Below are positions 29,601 through 37,699 of a DNA stretch of 47,299 nucleotides, piece after piece (the stretch's first letter is position 1; each line of letters starts with the position of its first letter). The notes beneath the pieces were generated by a model, which worked only from the letters and a program-made list of their open reading frames with translations, made no database searches and had not been told where the DNA came from. Source of the stretch: a virus; the IMG/VR virus record IMGVR_UViG_3300027763_000087, positions 1-47,299 of that record. One strand, given 5' to 3'. Position numbers and translations under genes: made by a program.

Positions 29601-31851
29601 TGTAACTATTGAAGGATCTAATCCTGGAGACTATTGTTGTTCAAGAAATTCTCCATTAAATGAAGCTTTTTACACAGGAAATATAAGTGGTTCTACTATA
29701 AATTTAGACAGTGCTTATGAACAATTAAATCCATTTACATCAACTACAGAATGTTATGAATATACAATTCAGTATGATGGACTACTTACTTGGTTAGATT
29801 GTAATAATATACAACAAGCATCTGGTTCTAGTGGATTAAATCAAATTCAAATTGTAGCTTTAAAAGATCAAATAGGTCATACTTTTGGAACAGGATACAC
29901 AATAGTAAATTCTAATTCTTATTATGGAACACGATTTGTTCAACAATATGGAGGATACGATGCTTTAAATAATAATGTTGATAAAGCTATAATTAGTCAA
30001 TTTAAATTTAAAAAACTTAATACTCAAGTAGAACCAGATACAAGATGTACTTGTGTAAGATATGATGTAAATAGTTTAGATGTAAGTAATGCTCATTATT
30101 TATCATATGTAGATTGTGGTGGTAACATACAAATAATACTTATTCCTAATGCTCTTTCAGGCGGTAGAAATATACTTATAGATGCATGTGAAGGAAGTTT
30201 ATACTCATTTGATGGTCCTGGATTTTTATCATGGTTATTTGTTGAATTTATATTCCAGCCATCAACTATAAATGTTTTAAAAAGCGGAAGTGTTGAATTT
30301 CAAGATAGTTTATTAACTGAAACTAGTTGGGATAGAAGTAGAGTAGAAGGTGTAAAACTTATAGCTCCTGGTTTTAATCAATTTATTAATAATTATCCTT
30401 CTTTGTCTTTTAGTAATGTAGAAATAACTACACCATACATGTTATTTTATGATTGGGCTAGTAATACTTTACCTGAAAGACAAAATACTAATAATTTTCA
30501 TATTAGATATTTAATTGATGAAACTGGAAAAATATATTCACCTGAACCAACTGGGTCAGAGTACTACGATATTGTAGATCAAGGATTTGGAGCATATGAT
30601 GAAGTAAATTATACATTATATAATGCTACTTATTACCAACAATCTTCTAAATCAGCTACAGTACATAGACCTTTAAGAACCTATTCAACAATACTTTACT
30701 CAGATACAGGATCTTGGAATATTCAAAATTCAAATAAATTAGCCCCAGGATATTTTTCACCTATTAATTTTCAAACTCCAGATGATTTTAAACTTACAGA
30801 AGTAGCATTTACTAGTAGTTTAAGTGGTGATATAAGTAAAGGATATGATAATAATCCATTCACTGTTAATTTTAATAATATTCAAAAACAACTAAATGGA
30901 ATCTGGAATCCTACTACTAACACATATACAATAACTGAAACACCAACAAACCAAGTAAACATTTCAGCAACTATAGATGGTTATTTTACAGTTCAAGTAA
31001 ATACAGCTGGAGGTTCAAATAATGTAGATATAACATATAAACTATGTTTAAAAAGAGGTCCAAAAATTTCTATTCTTTCAACTTACACAACTACTAATTC
31101 AGTATCTGCTCCAACAATTCCTTTAACTACTTATAATAGATCATTAAATGGTACTGTATCAGCTAATAATCAAAACTTATATGCAGGTGATGAAATATAT
31201 ATAACTGCTGATTTTGCTGGATTAGGAAGTGGTTTTACAGGACAATATAATGGTTTTATATCTGATGATAATACAATTATAAAATTACAAAGTAATACTA
31301 CTTTAAATACCGCTATTTCTACTGTATATACTCCATATTGGTATCCTACTTCTAGTGCTAATGTACAAATAAAAGGAGACATAAATAATCCTCAAGCTTC
31401 TGATTTTGAAGTTAGATCTTATATAATTACAGGTTCATTAAACTTTCAAAATATGTACCAAAATTATCAACAAAATCCAAATATCCCTGGTACAACTCTA
31501 AACAGTGGATTTAGTGATCCATTATTATTTACTATTCAACCAAATGATGAATTTAGATTTAATGGGGATGAAAGTAAAATATACACAGTAATTACAGCAT
31601 CTATTAGTATGGTAGATAATGGATCAGGATACTTAGGAAGTTTATGGGTTCAATTAGATAAAAATCCAAGTTTAGTAGATACAAACTATTTTGTTATAAG
31701 GCGATTAACAGATGATCCTGGATTTATAATGATTAATACTAAAGATTCCCAAGGTCCAGGATTTATATTACCTAAATATCCTTCTTCAACATTAAAGAAA
31801 AATTTTTCAAACATAGTTCAAGATTTAGCATCGAAAAACTTATTAATATAA
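26602..31851 (+). CDS. giant baseplate wedge protein in gp7 position (1749 aa)
   Basis: The 1749-residue protein has beta-rich N-terminal domains, then a conserved stretch near residues 410-560 (FVKPFIHSMGQMFDDIWIYI; DLVGDALQSLGISLY; VFKRIYANLPTLLKSKGT; LTTLYGIPDTVLVPLEFGG). The NLPxLLKSKGTxxxxxxLxxxYGIP part resembles the P2 gpI-type wedge tip domain. A LamG/concanavalin-like domain follows (about 590-780: LEFRFKPYPSASLY, NWWNVVLERNSTTTRLYV), then further beta domains including a fibronectin-like one. It comes after gp6, where T4 has gp7 (1032 residues), so a wedge protein fused to binding domains is likely. Confidence 0.65.
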   Translation: MAVSINPINLNPSILDTQDQNLVASKELTRYFGLPQDYIQLYVYNNNDVLLNSIPNFQKYSITDNKVVNFDPELDIQDLGYSIGTFNMYYNFLRPIVTINSDLDLFIQNISQDRTEVKIATTLESNDVVYSNAINYIDTINTRDYFVEFYLDLGQNILIPASTFSVEKDVLGNINILVKLINPLPTNITVKSPLNIVEKIVDTQGYNAFLTQTPTTVVLPSLRQANFSLNVDDQRIGSSDYYNFNQLTALTGSNNPQLQNLLGFISSSNPTINVDYTDYSNFTHFGSQTQKLSTFKTKIQKLELYNNYLPSSSLDNIVYQNKINEIIEGFDGYETYLYFESTSFAWPKSNTQPPFNLYSSTSSQAINWYNLNYTSASYYDEFNNNNLVYGLPIYLQERDDFEYVKPFIHSMGQMFDDIWIYIRAITDIWKAKNSLMDGISKDLVGDALQSLGISLYTDGDQDDLATYLYGVNQSGSYTFMSQPWQTAITASNPTLSGQDEAKSVFKRIYANLPTLLKSKGTTKFVNYLTTLYGIPDTVLVPLEFGGVDKDSNTIEYSYPKFTYALSSSKTTYTQLSLPDSTKQQIQTLEFRFKPYPSASLYATQSLFSNFATGSSKRPNSIITLNGKQSGSYQYGTLNFYSNDSGLALYNTPLQVTLPFYVTGSDGDYNWWNVVLERNSTTTRLYVKSELSGEIGHQSSSFTSTPSSSRFIETGSNTYLGTIPPNITASLINAPFYNFGTGEYYGQFQELKAYNNFISESVINTHTLNPESYVGNNSNSAYNDLLFRFPLGNDLQISGSRITGSQPTLRSDITLNLTGSNYISFTEMYHSQPAIGGYSVPVTNKIRIVSESLASNILQFNKSVVYPSTSSRTFDVQTAQAGFSPQDQINNDIIAHLGNTYNLDNIIGDPLTLTDSSYEALSRLQENYFTKYNTTYNYKDFLILMETFHKSLFRYLNDFTPARTDMSSGVIIKPHILERNKVARHEPNVSTSSVYFGETEVVTIEGSNPGDYCCSRNSPLNEAFYTGNISGSTINLDSAYEQLNPFTSTTECYEYTIQYDGLLTWLDCNNIQQASGSSGLNQIQIVALKDQIGHTFGTGYTIVNSNSYYGTRFVQQYGGYDALNNNVDKAIISQFKFKKLNTQVEPDTRCTCVRYDVNSLDVSNAHYLSYVDCGGNIQIILIPNALSGGRNILIDACEGSLYSFDGPGFLSWLFVEFIFQPSTINVLKSGSVEFQDSLLTETSWDRSRVEGVKLIAPGFNQFINNYPSLSFSNVEITTPYMLFYDWASNTLPERQNTNNFHIRYLIDETGKIYSPEPTGSEYYDIVDQGFGAYDEVNYTLYNATYYQQSSKSATVHRPLRTYSTILYSDTGSWNIQNSNKLAPGYFSPINFQTPDDFKLTEVAFTSSLSGDISKGYDNNPFTVNFNNIQKQLNGIWNPTTNTYTITETPTNQVNISATIDGYFTVQVNTAGGSNNVDITYKLCLKRGPKISILSTYTTTNSVSAPTIPLTTYNRSLNGTVSANNQNLYAGDEIYITADFAGLGSGFTGQYNGFISDDNTIIKLQSNTTLNTAISTVYTPYWYPTSSANVQIKGDINNPQASDFEVRSYIITGSLNFQNMYQNYQQNPNIPGTTLNSGFSDPLLFTIQPNDEFRFNGDESKIYTVITASISMVDNGSGYLGSLWVQLDKNPSLVDTNYFVIRRLTDDPGFIMINTKDSQGPGFILPKYPSSTLKKNFSNIVQDLASKNLLI

Positions 31852-31866
31852 TATTTATCATAAATT
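31851..31866 (+). promoter_or_regulatory. late promoter motif
   Basis: ATATTTATCATAAATT directly before the ATG of 31867. Confidence 0.5.
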
Positions 31867-32532
31867 ATGGCATATTTAAATAACGAATTTGTTACTATAG
31901 ACGCTGTTCTAACCCGTAAAGGTAGAGAATTATTAGCACGAAACGACGGTTCTTTTAGAATTACTCAATTTGCATTAGCCGATGATGAAATTGATTATAC
32001 ACTTTATAATCCAAACCATCCATCAGGATCAGCTTTTTACGGTGAAGCAATTGAGCGTTTACCTTTATTAGAAGCTTTTGTAGATGATACTCAAGATCTT
32101 AAATATCAATTAGTAACTTTACCAAGAGGTACTTCAAGACTACCAGTGTTAAATGTTGGTGGTAGAGCTAGTTTTAGTGTACAACAAGGAGCTACAGTGA
32201 CTTTACAACCTACAACATTAAATTATTTAGGAACTATTGAAACTGTTGAACCTTTAGGTTATTTAATTACTATTTCTAATCAAAATTTACAATCATCTTT
32301 TACAGGTACAGGAATTGATACAACAGCTTTACCAAGTACAACAGCAGTTCCAACTACATCAGGAGCTCCTTTAAGTGTTACTCAAATTGGTACAGCATTC
32401 ACTATCACTGCTACTAGTGTAAATGATATTTTTCCAGCTGGTGTTACTCAAGTTACAACAACTATTAATATTTTAGGTAGAAATTCAGGTGCTAGAATTA
32501 GTATTCCATACACAGTTAAGAAAAAACAATAA
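31867..32532 (+). CDS. tail/baseplate structural protein (221 aa)
   Basis: It begins MAYLNNEFVTIDAVLTRKGR, ELLARNDGSF, RITQFALADDEIDYTLYNP, NHPSG...YGEAIERLPLLEAF. This opening is a well-known one for structural proteins in T4-like phages of aquatic bacteria, where TRKGRELLARxDGSFxITxFALADDEIDY is highly conserved. The rest is beta-rich. It heads an operon of four structural genes that end in beta-sandwich-like domains. The exact position in the virion is not known to me. Confidence 0.7.
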   Translation: MAYLNNEFVTIDAVLTRKGRELLARNDGSFRITQFALADDEIDYTLYNPNHPSGSAFYGEAIERLPLLEAFVDDTQDLKYQLVTLPRGTSRLPVLNVGGRASFSVQQGATVTLQPTTLNYLGTIETVEPLGYLITISNQNLQSSFTGTGIDTTALPSTTAVPTTSGAPLSVTQIGTAFTITATSVNDIFPAGVTQVTTTINILGRNSGARISIPYTVKKKQ

Positions 32533-33557
32533 TGGCTTTTACAACTATACAACCAGATGACCAAACAATTAACAATGAGATACTAGTATCTCCAGCTTGG
32601 TCTAATAATGTTTATACATTAAATTCATTTTTTACTAGTTCTGTTCAAGAAAGTGGAAGTACTGGTAGATTTTATTTAAATGTTTACCAAACTGCTTCAA
32701 CTGATACTTTTGCTACTAATCAATTTGCTTTAGCTTATGGGCATGTTAATGGAAGTGGATCATATTATTTTAATAGTTTAGCTCCATACTCAACTCCTAC
32801 TAAAGATGTTTATGGACAATGGAGAGCATTAGTTTTAGGAGATGAAAATTCTAAATTTACTTTTGATTATACTTCAGGTTCTGACAGTATTGCTGTAATT
32901 TCTGTAGCTAGAAGTAAATATAAACAAGCTTTTAACCCGGGAAGTTTAACTTTAAAATTAAAAAATGGAGCAAATGAATTAAGTTTAACAGACAATAGTC
33001 AAATTCAAACTTCTGCTACATTTATTAATTCAACTCAGTATTATACTTTAATAAGCGGAAGTCAAGGAAATGCTTACAGTACAACTGGAACTGCTAGGGG
33101 AGCATATGGTTATGTATTTCCTGATTTAGGAGCTATTATTTTAAATCCTAATGCTTTAAGTGCATCTGTAGCTGATGGAGGTATTGGTATAAGTTGGAAC
33201 ACAAGTAATTCTTTAACAGCGGAACCAAATCCATTTTATAATTATAACAATAGAATATTATTTAATGCTGTGAGTTCTAGTGCTAATTTTAGTTTACAAG
33301 CAAGTGAAGTAATTTCTTCAAATTTTATATTTTGTAGAGCTAAAAATGCTGAAAATAATTACACAGCAAATCCAACTATTATTGACAGTGATGGAAATTT
33401 AATTTATAACCAATTAATTTATTCTCCTGTAACTTATATTACTACTGTAGGATTATATAATGATAATAATGAATTATTAGCTGTAGCTAAATTAAGTAAA
33501 CCATTACAAAAAGACTTTACAAAAGAAACACTTGTAAGAATTAAACTGGATTACTAA
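32532..33557 (+). CDS. tail/baseplate structural protein (341 aa)
   Basis: The beta-rich protein includes FDYTSGSDSIAVISVARSKY, KQAFNPGSLTLKLKNG and a C-terminus YITTVGLYNDNNELLAVAKL, SKPLQKDFTKETLVRIKLDY. The ending GLYNDxNxLLAxAKxxxPxxxxxxxxxxIKxDx is shared with the 34264 gene, so both probably have the same C-terminal strand-exchange or assembly module. It overlaps the upstream gene by one base. A fibre-attachment or wedge-decoration role is plausible. Confidence 0.6.
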   Translation: MAFTTIQPDDQTINNEILVSPAWSNNVYTLNSFFTSSVQESGSTGRFYLNVYQTASTDTFATNQFALAYGHVNGSGSYYFNSLAPYSTPTKDVYGQWRALVLGDENSKFTFDYTSGSDSIAVISVARSKYKQAFNPGSLTLKLKNGANELSLTDNSQIQTSATFINSTQYYTLISGSQGNAYSTTGTARGAYGYVFPDLGAIILNPNALSASVADGGIGISWNTSNSLTAEPNPFYNYNNRILFNAVSSSANFSLQASEVISSNFIFCRAKNAENNYTANPTIIDSDGNLIYNQLIYSPVTYITTVGLYNDNNELLAVAKLSKPLQKDFTKETLVRIKLDY

Positions 33558-33566
33558 TAAAATGGC

Positions 33567-34262
33567 ATGGCAGATACCTTTAATAAAAGATTTGATGTAA
33601 GTGATGTTTTTGTTTCTCCTTATGAAGCGAATAAACACTATGACATTGTATCTGCTTCATTTAATTCTTATAATATAAAATTTAATATAGGAGAAAAAGC
33701 AGGAAGTATTCCTAAAAATCAATACACAACTGAAAATTTACTTTATCAATCTGTATTAAGTAACTATTATCCTGAATTTTATCCTACTGAGTCTCATAGT
33801 ACTTCTTCTTATTTTCAAACTAATAATTTAAATAGTACTTTAAAACAAAATATTGATTATAATGCTTTACAAAGACTAGGAAATGGAGTAACAACAGAAA
33901 AATACTTTCCTACAAACATAGGAAATTATATTTTAACATTAAACATTCCTAAAAATATTTATTATGAAAAAATCCAACCAGGCAGTATTAGATTAGAAGT
34001 TAGTGGAGGAGTAATTTATGATGATGGAGAATACAATTTAAGATGGTCAGGAAATAATATTTCTAGTTCTGTAAATAATACAATATTAAGTCAATCAAGT
34101 TATGTTGGGAATGTGTGGTATGAACAAGGTTTAGCTACATTAACTATTATTCCTATCACATTAATAACAGCGAATATTTGTACAACATCTTATTTCATTC
34201 CTGATTTTTACACTCCTGATGTGACACCACAAAACAATCAAGGTTATTACGTATGTAGTTAA
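33567..34262 (+). CDS. tail structural protein (231 aa)
   Basis: The beta-rich protein contains FDVSDVFVSPYEANKHYDI, YNIKFNIGEKAGSIPKNQYT and a middle IQPGSIRLEVSGGVIYDDGEY NLRWSG part, which fits a beta-sandwich with an immunoglobulin-like edge. It lies between the two genes that share a C-terminal module. The start at ATG 33567 is used; another ATG at 33562 is in a different frame. No function beyond structure can be given. Confidence 0.55.
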   Translation: MADTFNKRFDVSDVFVSPYEANKHYDIVSASFNSYNIKFNIGEKAGSIPKNQYTTENLLYQSVLSNYYPEFYPTESHSTSSYFQTNNLNSTLKQNIDYNALQRLGNGVTTEKYFPTNIGNYILTLNIPKNIYYEKIQPGSIRLEVSGGVIYDDGEYNLRWSGNNISSSVNNTILSQSSYVGNVWYEQGLATLTIIPITLITANICTTSYFIPDFYTPDVTPQNNQGYYVCS

Positions 34263-34263
34263 T

Positions 34264-34662
34264 ATGGCATTATTTACAGTAAATACCAGCAGTATATATA
34301 ATTTACAGGTAAATAACACTTACCCTGTTTATGAACAAACTATAAAATGTGTTGTTAAAGACTATGAATTTAACACAAGTTACAATCCAACTTTAACTAC
34401 AGGATCAGTAGGTTATGTGTATTTATCTGGATCAGATTGGATTACAGGTAGTGTACTTCCAACACCATATACAAGTAGTTATTATACACAGCCAGATACC
34501 CAAATAAAAGATTTTGCTACTGGATCAGATTTTAGTCCTTATATGTCAGTAATAGGATTGTATAATGATTCAAATCAACTTTTAGCAATAGCTAAAATGG
34601 CTCAACCTGTTCCTTTATCAAATAACACAGATATGACTTTTATAATTAAAATGGACTGGTAA
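34264..34662 (+). CDS. tail structural protein (132 aa)
   Basis: The 132-residue beta-rich protein ends MSVIGLYNDSNQLLAIAKMA, QPVPLSNNTDMTFIIKMDW, the same module as at the end of the 341-residue protein upstream. It begins one base after the previous stop and its last base overlaps the GIY-YIG gene. It may be a shorter homolog that forms a shared baseplate ring or fibre collar. Confidence 0.6.
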   Translation: MALFTVNTSSIYNLQVNNTYPVYEQTIKCVVKDYEFNTSYNPTLTTGSVGYVYLSGSDWITGSVLPTPYTSSYYTQPDTQIKDFATGSDFSPYMSVIGLYNDSNQLLAIAKMAQPVPLSNNTDMTFIIKMDW

Positions 34663-35117
34663 TGTGGTACGAATTTAAAAATGACTTAAAATATTATAAT
34701 ACAATCAATGATTTTCCTGAAAATTCGTTGGGTTTTGTGTATAAAATAACACATAAAACATCAAATCGATATTATATTGGAAAAAAGATTTTATTTAATA
34801 ATACCAAACAAAAACTTGGTAAAAAAGAATTATTAGAACAAACAGGAAGAGGTAGAAAACCACTAACTAAAATTGTTACTAAAGAAAGTACTTGGAAAGA
34901 CTATTGGGGTTCTAGTAAAGAATTCTTAAATTATATAAAACAAGAAGGTAAAGACAACTTTAAAAGAGAAATTTTAGCAATTTGTCCTAATAAAAAACTT
35001 CAAACATACAATGAATTAAAGTATTTATTTAAATACAATGTTTTAGAAGATCCACTTAGTTTTAATGACAACATTTCTGGACATTTTTTCAGAAAAGATT
35101 TGGTTCTTCCAAGTTAA
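34662..35117 (+). CDS. GIY-YIG endonuclease-like protein (SegE-type)
   Basis: The 151-residue protein has the GIY-YIG core as GFVYKITHKTSNRYYIGKK (about residues 23-41), followed by a basic insert (KLGKKELLEQTGRGRKPL), TWKDYWGSSKEFLNYIKQEG and REILAICPNKKLQTYNELKY, where an E near the C-terminal part could be catalytic. Similar single-domain proteins recur near structural genes in T4-like phages. It lies in frame with the structural operon by a one-base overlap, so it is expressed late. It may be a homing nuclease or a late DNA-processing enzyme. Confidence 0.75.
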   Translation: MWYEFKNDLKYYNTINDFPENSLGFVYKITHKTSNRYYIGKKILFNNTKQKLGKKELLEQTGRGRKPLTKIVTKESTWKDYWGSSKEFLNYIKQEGKDNFKREILAICPNKKLQTYNELKYLFKYNVLEDPLSFNDNISGHFFRKDLVLPS

Positions 35118-35122
35118 TTTAT

Positions 35123-35128
35123 TATATT
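35123..35128 (+). promoter_or_regulatory. TATATT promoter before the primase gene
   Basis: TTTATTATATTATTGGTA precedes the ATG at 35136; TATATT lies seven bases from it. It resembles the TATACT class at 16501 and 47148. Confidence 0.35.
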
Positions 35129-35135
35129 ATTGGTA

Positions 35136-36062
35136 ATGGAAAATATTCTATTACTAAATTGTTTAGAAGGTGTTTTAGGTAAAAGTAAAAAAACAGCTAG
35201 TGGAAATTATGCTTTTCACTGTCCTTTTTGTAATCATCATAAACCAAAATTAGAAATTAGAATACAAACTAATCTTAAAGGAGAAAATCCATTTAATTGT
35301 TGGGTATGTCATAATAAAGGTTTACAATTACCTAATTTATTTAAAAGAATAAAAACTCCTAAAGAAAAAATATTTGAACTTCGTTCAATTTTAGGTGTTT
35401 CTTCAAAACAAGACTTAGTAAAAGACTATAATCAAGTAGAATTACCTAAAGAATTTAAACATCTCATTGCAGATACAAGTTTAGAAGCTAGAAGAGCTAA
35501 AATGTATTTGAAAAAACGAGGTATTACTGAAACTGAAATTATTAAATACAATATAGGACATGCAACTTCTGGACATTATGCTAATAGTATTATTATTCCT
35601 TCTTATAACAGTACTTACAATATCAACTATTTTATCAGTCGCACTATGGATCCGAATAACCCTCGAAAGTACGACACACCAAAATGTAATAAAAATGATA
35701 TTATTGGATTTGAGGCACTCATCAATTGGGAGATGCCAATTATACTTGTTGAGGGATCGTTTGACGCCATGGCTGTTCGTAGGAATTCTATTCCTCTCTT
35801 TGGCAAGACACTTTCTACTGCCTTAATGAAGAAACTCGTTGAGTCTAGTGTAAAAACAATTTATATTGCATTAGATTGTGACGCTCAAAGAGACGCGTTA
35901 AATCACGCACAAACACTAATGAATTACGGTAAAGAAGTGTATTTGGTTGACATGGATGATAAAGATCCTAGTGAAATGGGTTTTGAACATTTTACTGAAA
36001 AATTACACAATGCATTTCCACTAACATTTAGTGATTTAATGCTTAAAAAAATAAATCTATGA
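35136..36062 (+). CDS. DNA primase, CHC2 zinc finger and Toprim
   Basis: The start at 35136 is preferred to a TTG two codons earlier. The 308-residue protein has a zinc finger (HC29-PFC32 ... NC55-WVC58), a helical linker, and a Toprim domain with ILVEGSFDAMAVRRNSIPLFGK (glutamate of motif I) and IYIALDCDAQRD (DxD of motif II). It makes RNA primers for the lagging strand, with the gp41-type helicase, as T4 gp61 does. It overlaps the nuclease gene by four bases and sits as a replication island between structural blocks. Confidence 0.88.
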   Translation: MENILLLNCLEGVLGKSKKTASGNYAFHCPFCNHHKPKLEIRIQTNLKGENPFNCWVCHNKGLQLPNLFKRIKTPKEKIFELRSILGVSSKQDLVKDYNQVELPKEFKHLIADTSLEARRAKMYLKKRGITETEIIKYNIGHATSGHYANSIIIPSYNSTYNINYFISRTMDPNNPRKYDTPKCNKNDIIGFEALINWEMPIILVEGSFDAMAVRRNSIPLFGKTLSTALMKKLVESSVKTIYIALDCDAQRDALNHAQTLMNYGKEVYLVDMDDKDPSEMGFEHFTEKLHNAFPLTFSDLMLKKINL

Positions 36063-36844
36063 GTATTCAAAAAAATGACAACATCTACAAACACCATTAT
36101 TTAAAACGTGTTGTAGAACACAAAGGAGAACAAATAAATTTCCTTGATCAACGATTTTATAAAACAGAAAATGGAGAATACTACCCATCAGTTACATCTG
36201 TACTCAACTTTTATCCAAAAAACAAATTTTTTGAAAGTTGGTTAAAAGATGTTAGCCATAATAGTGATATTATTGTTAGAAAAGCAGCAGAAGAAGGAAC
36301 AACAGTTCATGAATCTATTGAAAAATTCTTAGATGGTGAAGAAATTAAATGGATGGATGAAAATGGACGTGCTAATTTTAGTTTAGATGTATGGAAAATG
36401 ATTTTAAGATTTAGTGATTTTTGGAAAACTATTAAACCTGAATTACTAGCTAGTGAAATTCATTTATTAAACCATGATCATAAATACGCAGGAACATGTG
36501 ATTTAGTAGTAAAAATTGATGGAAAAATATGGCTATTAGACATTAAAACATCAAATAGTTTACATACTTCATATAATTTACAATTAAGTGCATACGCTGA
36601 AGCGTGGAATTCTTATTATCCTGAAGAAAAAATTGAACATGTTGGTATTATTTGGTTAAAATCATCTAAAAGAGGTAAAAAAGAAGACAAAATACAAGGT
36701 GATGGTTGGGAAATTATTCAACCTGACAAAACAATTGATGAATATTTTAGAATGTTTATGAATATTTATGAAATTTATTTACTAGAAAATCCATATCAAA
36801 AACCATTATTTGAAAGTTTCCCAACAACAATTAAATTAACTTAA
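36059..36844 (+). CDS. PD-(D/E)XK nuclease, RecB/AddB-type exonuclease domain
   Basis: The 261-residue protein has GTTVHESIEKFL (H84), ASEIHLL (E133), GTCDLVVKIDGKIWLLDIKTSN (D148, D161-I-K163) and YNLQLSAYAEAW (Q175), the full motif set of RecB-family PD-(D/E)XK nucleases. It probably cuts or trims DNA in recombination or host DNA breakdown. It overlaps the primase gene by four bases, so the two are coexpressed. No iron-sulphur cluster cysteines are seen, unlike Cas4 or AddB. Confidence 0.85.
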   Translation: MSIQKNDNIYKHHYLKRVVEHKGEQINFLDQRFYKTENGEYYPSVTSVLNFYPKNKFFESWLKDVSHNSDIIVRKAAEEGTTVHESIEKFLDGEEIKWMDENGRANFSLDVWKMILRFSDFWKTIKPELLASEIHLLNHDHKYAGTCDLVVKIDGKIWLLDIKTSNSLHTSYNLQLSAYAEAWNSYYPEEKIEHVGIIWLKSSKRGKKEDKIQGDGWEIIQPDKTIDEYFRMFMNIYEIYLLENPYQKPLFESFPTTIKLT

Positions 36845-36859
36845 TATTTATTGGCTGAC
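36844..36859 (+). promoter_or_regulatory. late promoter motif
   Basis: ATATTTATTGGCTGAC directly before the ATG of 36860. Confidence 0.45.
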
Positions 36860-37699
36860 ATGATTTCTCTACGTTCCCTTTTATTAGAAGTATACGGAGG
36901 TCCAAAAGCCATTATTTTAGCTGGTGGAGCAGGTGTTGGTAAATCAACATTTACTAACACTTTAACACCTTTTTTACCTTCAAATTTTAAAATTTTTAAT
37001 CCTGACACTCATAATCCAGATGACGATCCTAATAGACCAAATATAGCTAAAAATTCAGCTGATATTAGAAAAAATGCTATTCCTGACGCGATAAAAAACA
37101 AACAAAGTTTTGTTTATGATACTACTGGTCAAAATTTTAAAGAAACAGTTAAAATTATTCAAGAAGCTCAACAAGCTGGTTTTAAAGTAATGATGATTAT
37201 GCTTTATGCTTCTCCAATTGTTAGTTTTTTAAGAAATTTTAGTAGAGACAGAACACTTCCTAAAGATGCTGTGTTAAACAATTGGGCTAAAGTTTATGGT
37301 TTAATAGATAATTATAAAAAGGTACCAAATCTAGAATTTGCTTTAGTTCAAACTGAATTAAAACCAAACGAAAGAGAAGATGTAGCTGAATTTAATAAAG
37401 CTTACTCAGAAAATGAATTAGAAGAGTATTTTAAACAATTAATTCAAACTGATCCTTCAAAATACTATTCATCTTTTAGAAAACCAAAACCATCTGACAT
37501 TGAAACCGCAGATGATCTACCAGATCCTGAAGAAGTAAAAGCTAAAGAAGAAAGAAAAAAAGAAAGTGAAAAAAGATTCTCAGATGCTATTAAAAATCTT
37601 AAAGATCAATTTAAACAAGTAGAAAAATATTTAAAAATAATTAAACCTATGGACTATAAAGAAGTAGTAGGTACAGTGAAAACATTTACAAAACCATGA
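36860..37699 (+). CDS. leader-bearing P-loop kinase, zeta-toxin-like
   Basis: Starting at 36860 gives the leader MISLRSLLLE; the frame extends back to a TTG that would put three residues before it. Next come GGAGVGKST (Walker A, residues 22-30), FNPDTHNPD, FVYDTTGQNFKETV (a zeta/PNK-type substrate-binding aspartate) and SRDRTLPKDAVLNN (R residues of the lid). The C-terminal third is a charged helical region. Zeta-type kinases phosphorylate UDP-sugars or nucleic-acid ends. The leader suggests head packaging and delivery to the host. It overlaps the following gene by four bases. Confidence 0.75.
   Translation: MISLRSLLLEVYGGPKAIILAGGAGVGKSTFTNTLTPFLPSNFKIFNPDTHNPDDDPNRPNIAKNSADIRKNAIPDAIKNKQSFVYDTTGQNFKETVKIIQEAQQAGFKVMMIMLYASPIVSFLRNFSRDRTLPKDAVLNNWAKVYGLIDNYKKVPNLEFALVQTELKPNEREDVAEFNKAYSENELEEYFKQLIQTDPSKYYSSFRKPKPSDIETADDLPDPEEVKAKEERKKESEKRFSDAIKNLKDQFKQVEKYLKIIKPMDYKEVVGTVKTFTKP

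Noticed and set aside
26602-31851. Tape-measure protein for the 1749-residue gene
   Set aside because: The sequence is beta-rich with a LamG-like domain, not helical, and lies after gp6 with the wedge genes.
35560-35826. 88-codon plus-strand frame inside the primase gene
   Set aside because: It lies wholly within the Toprim-coding part in another frame and has no promoter or homology-like motif.
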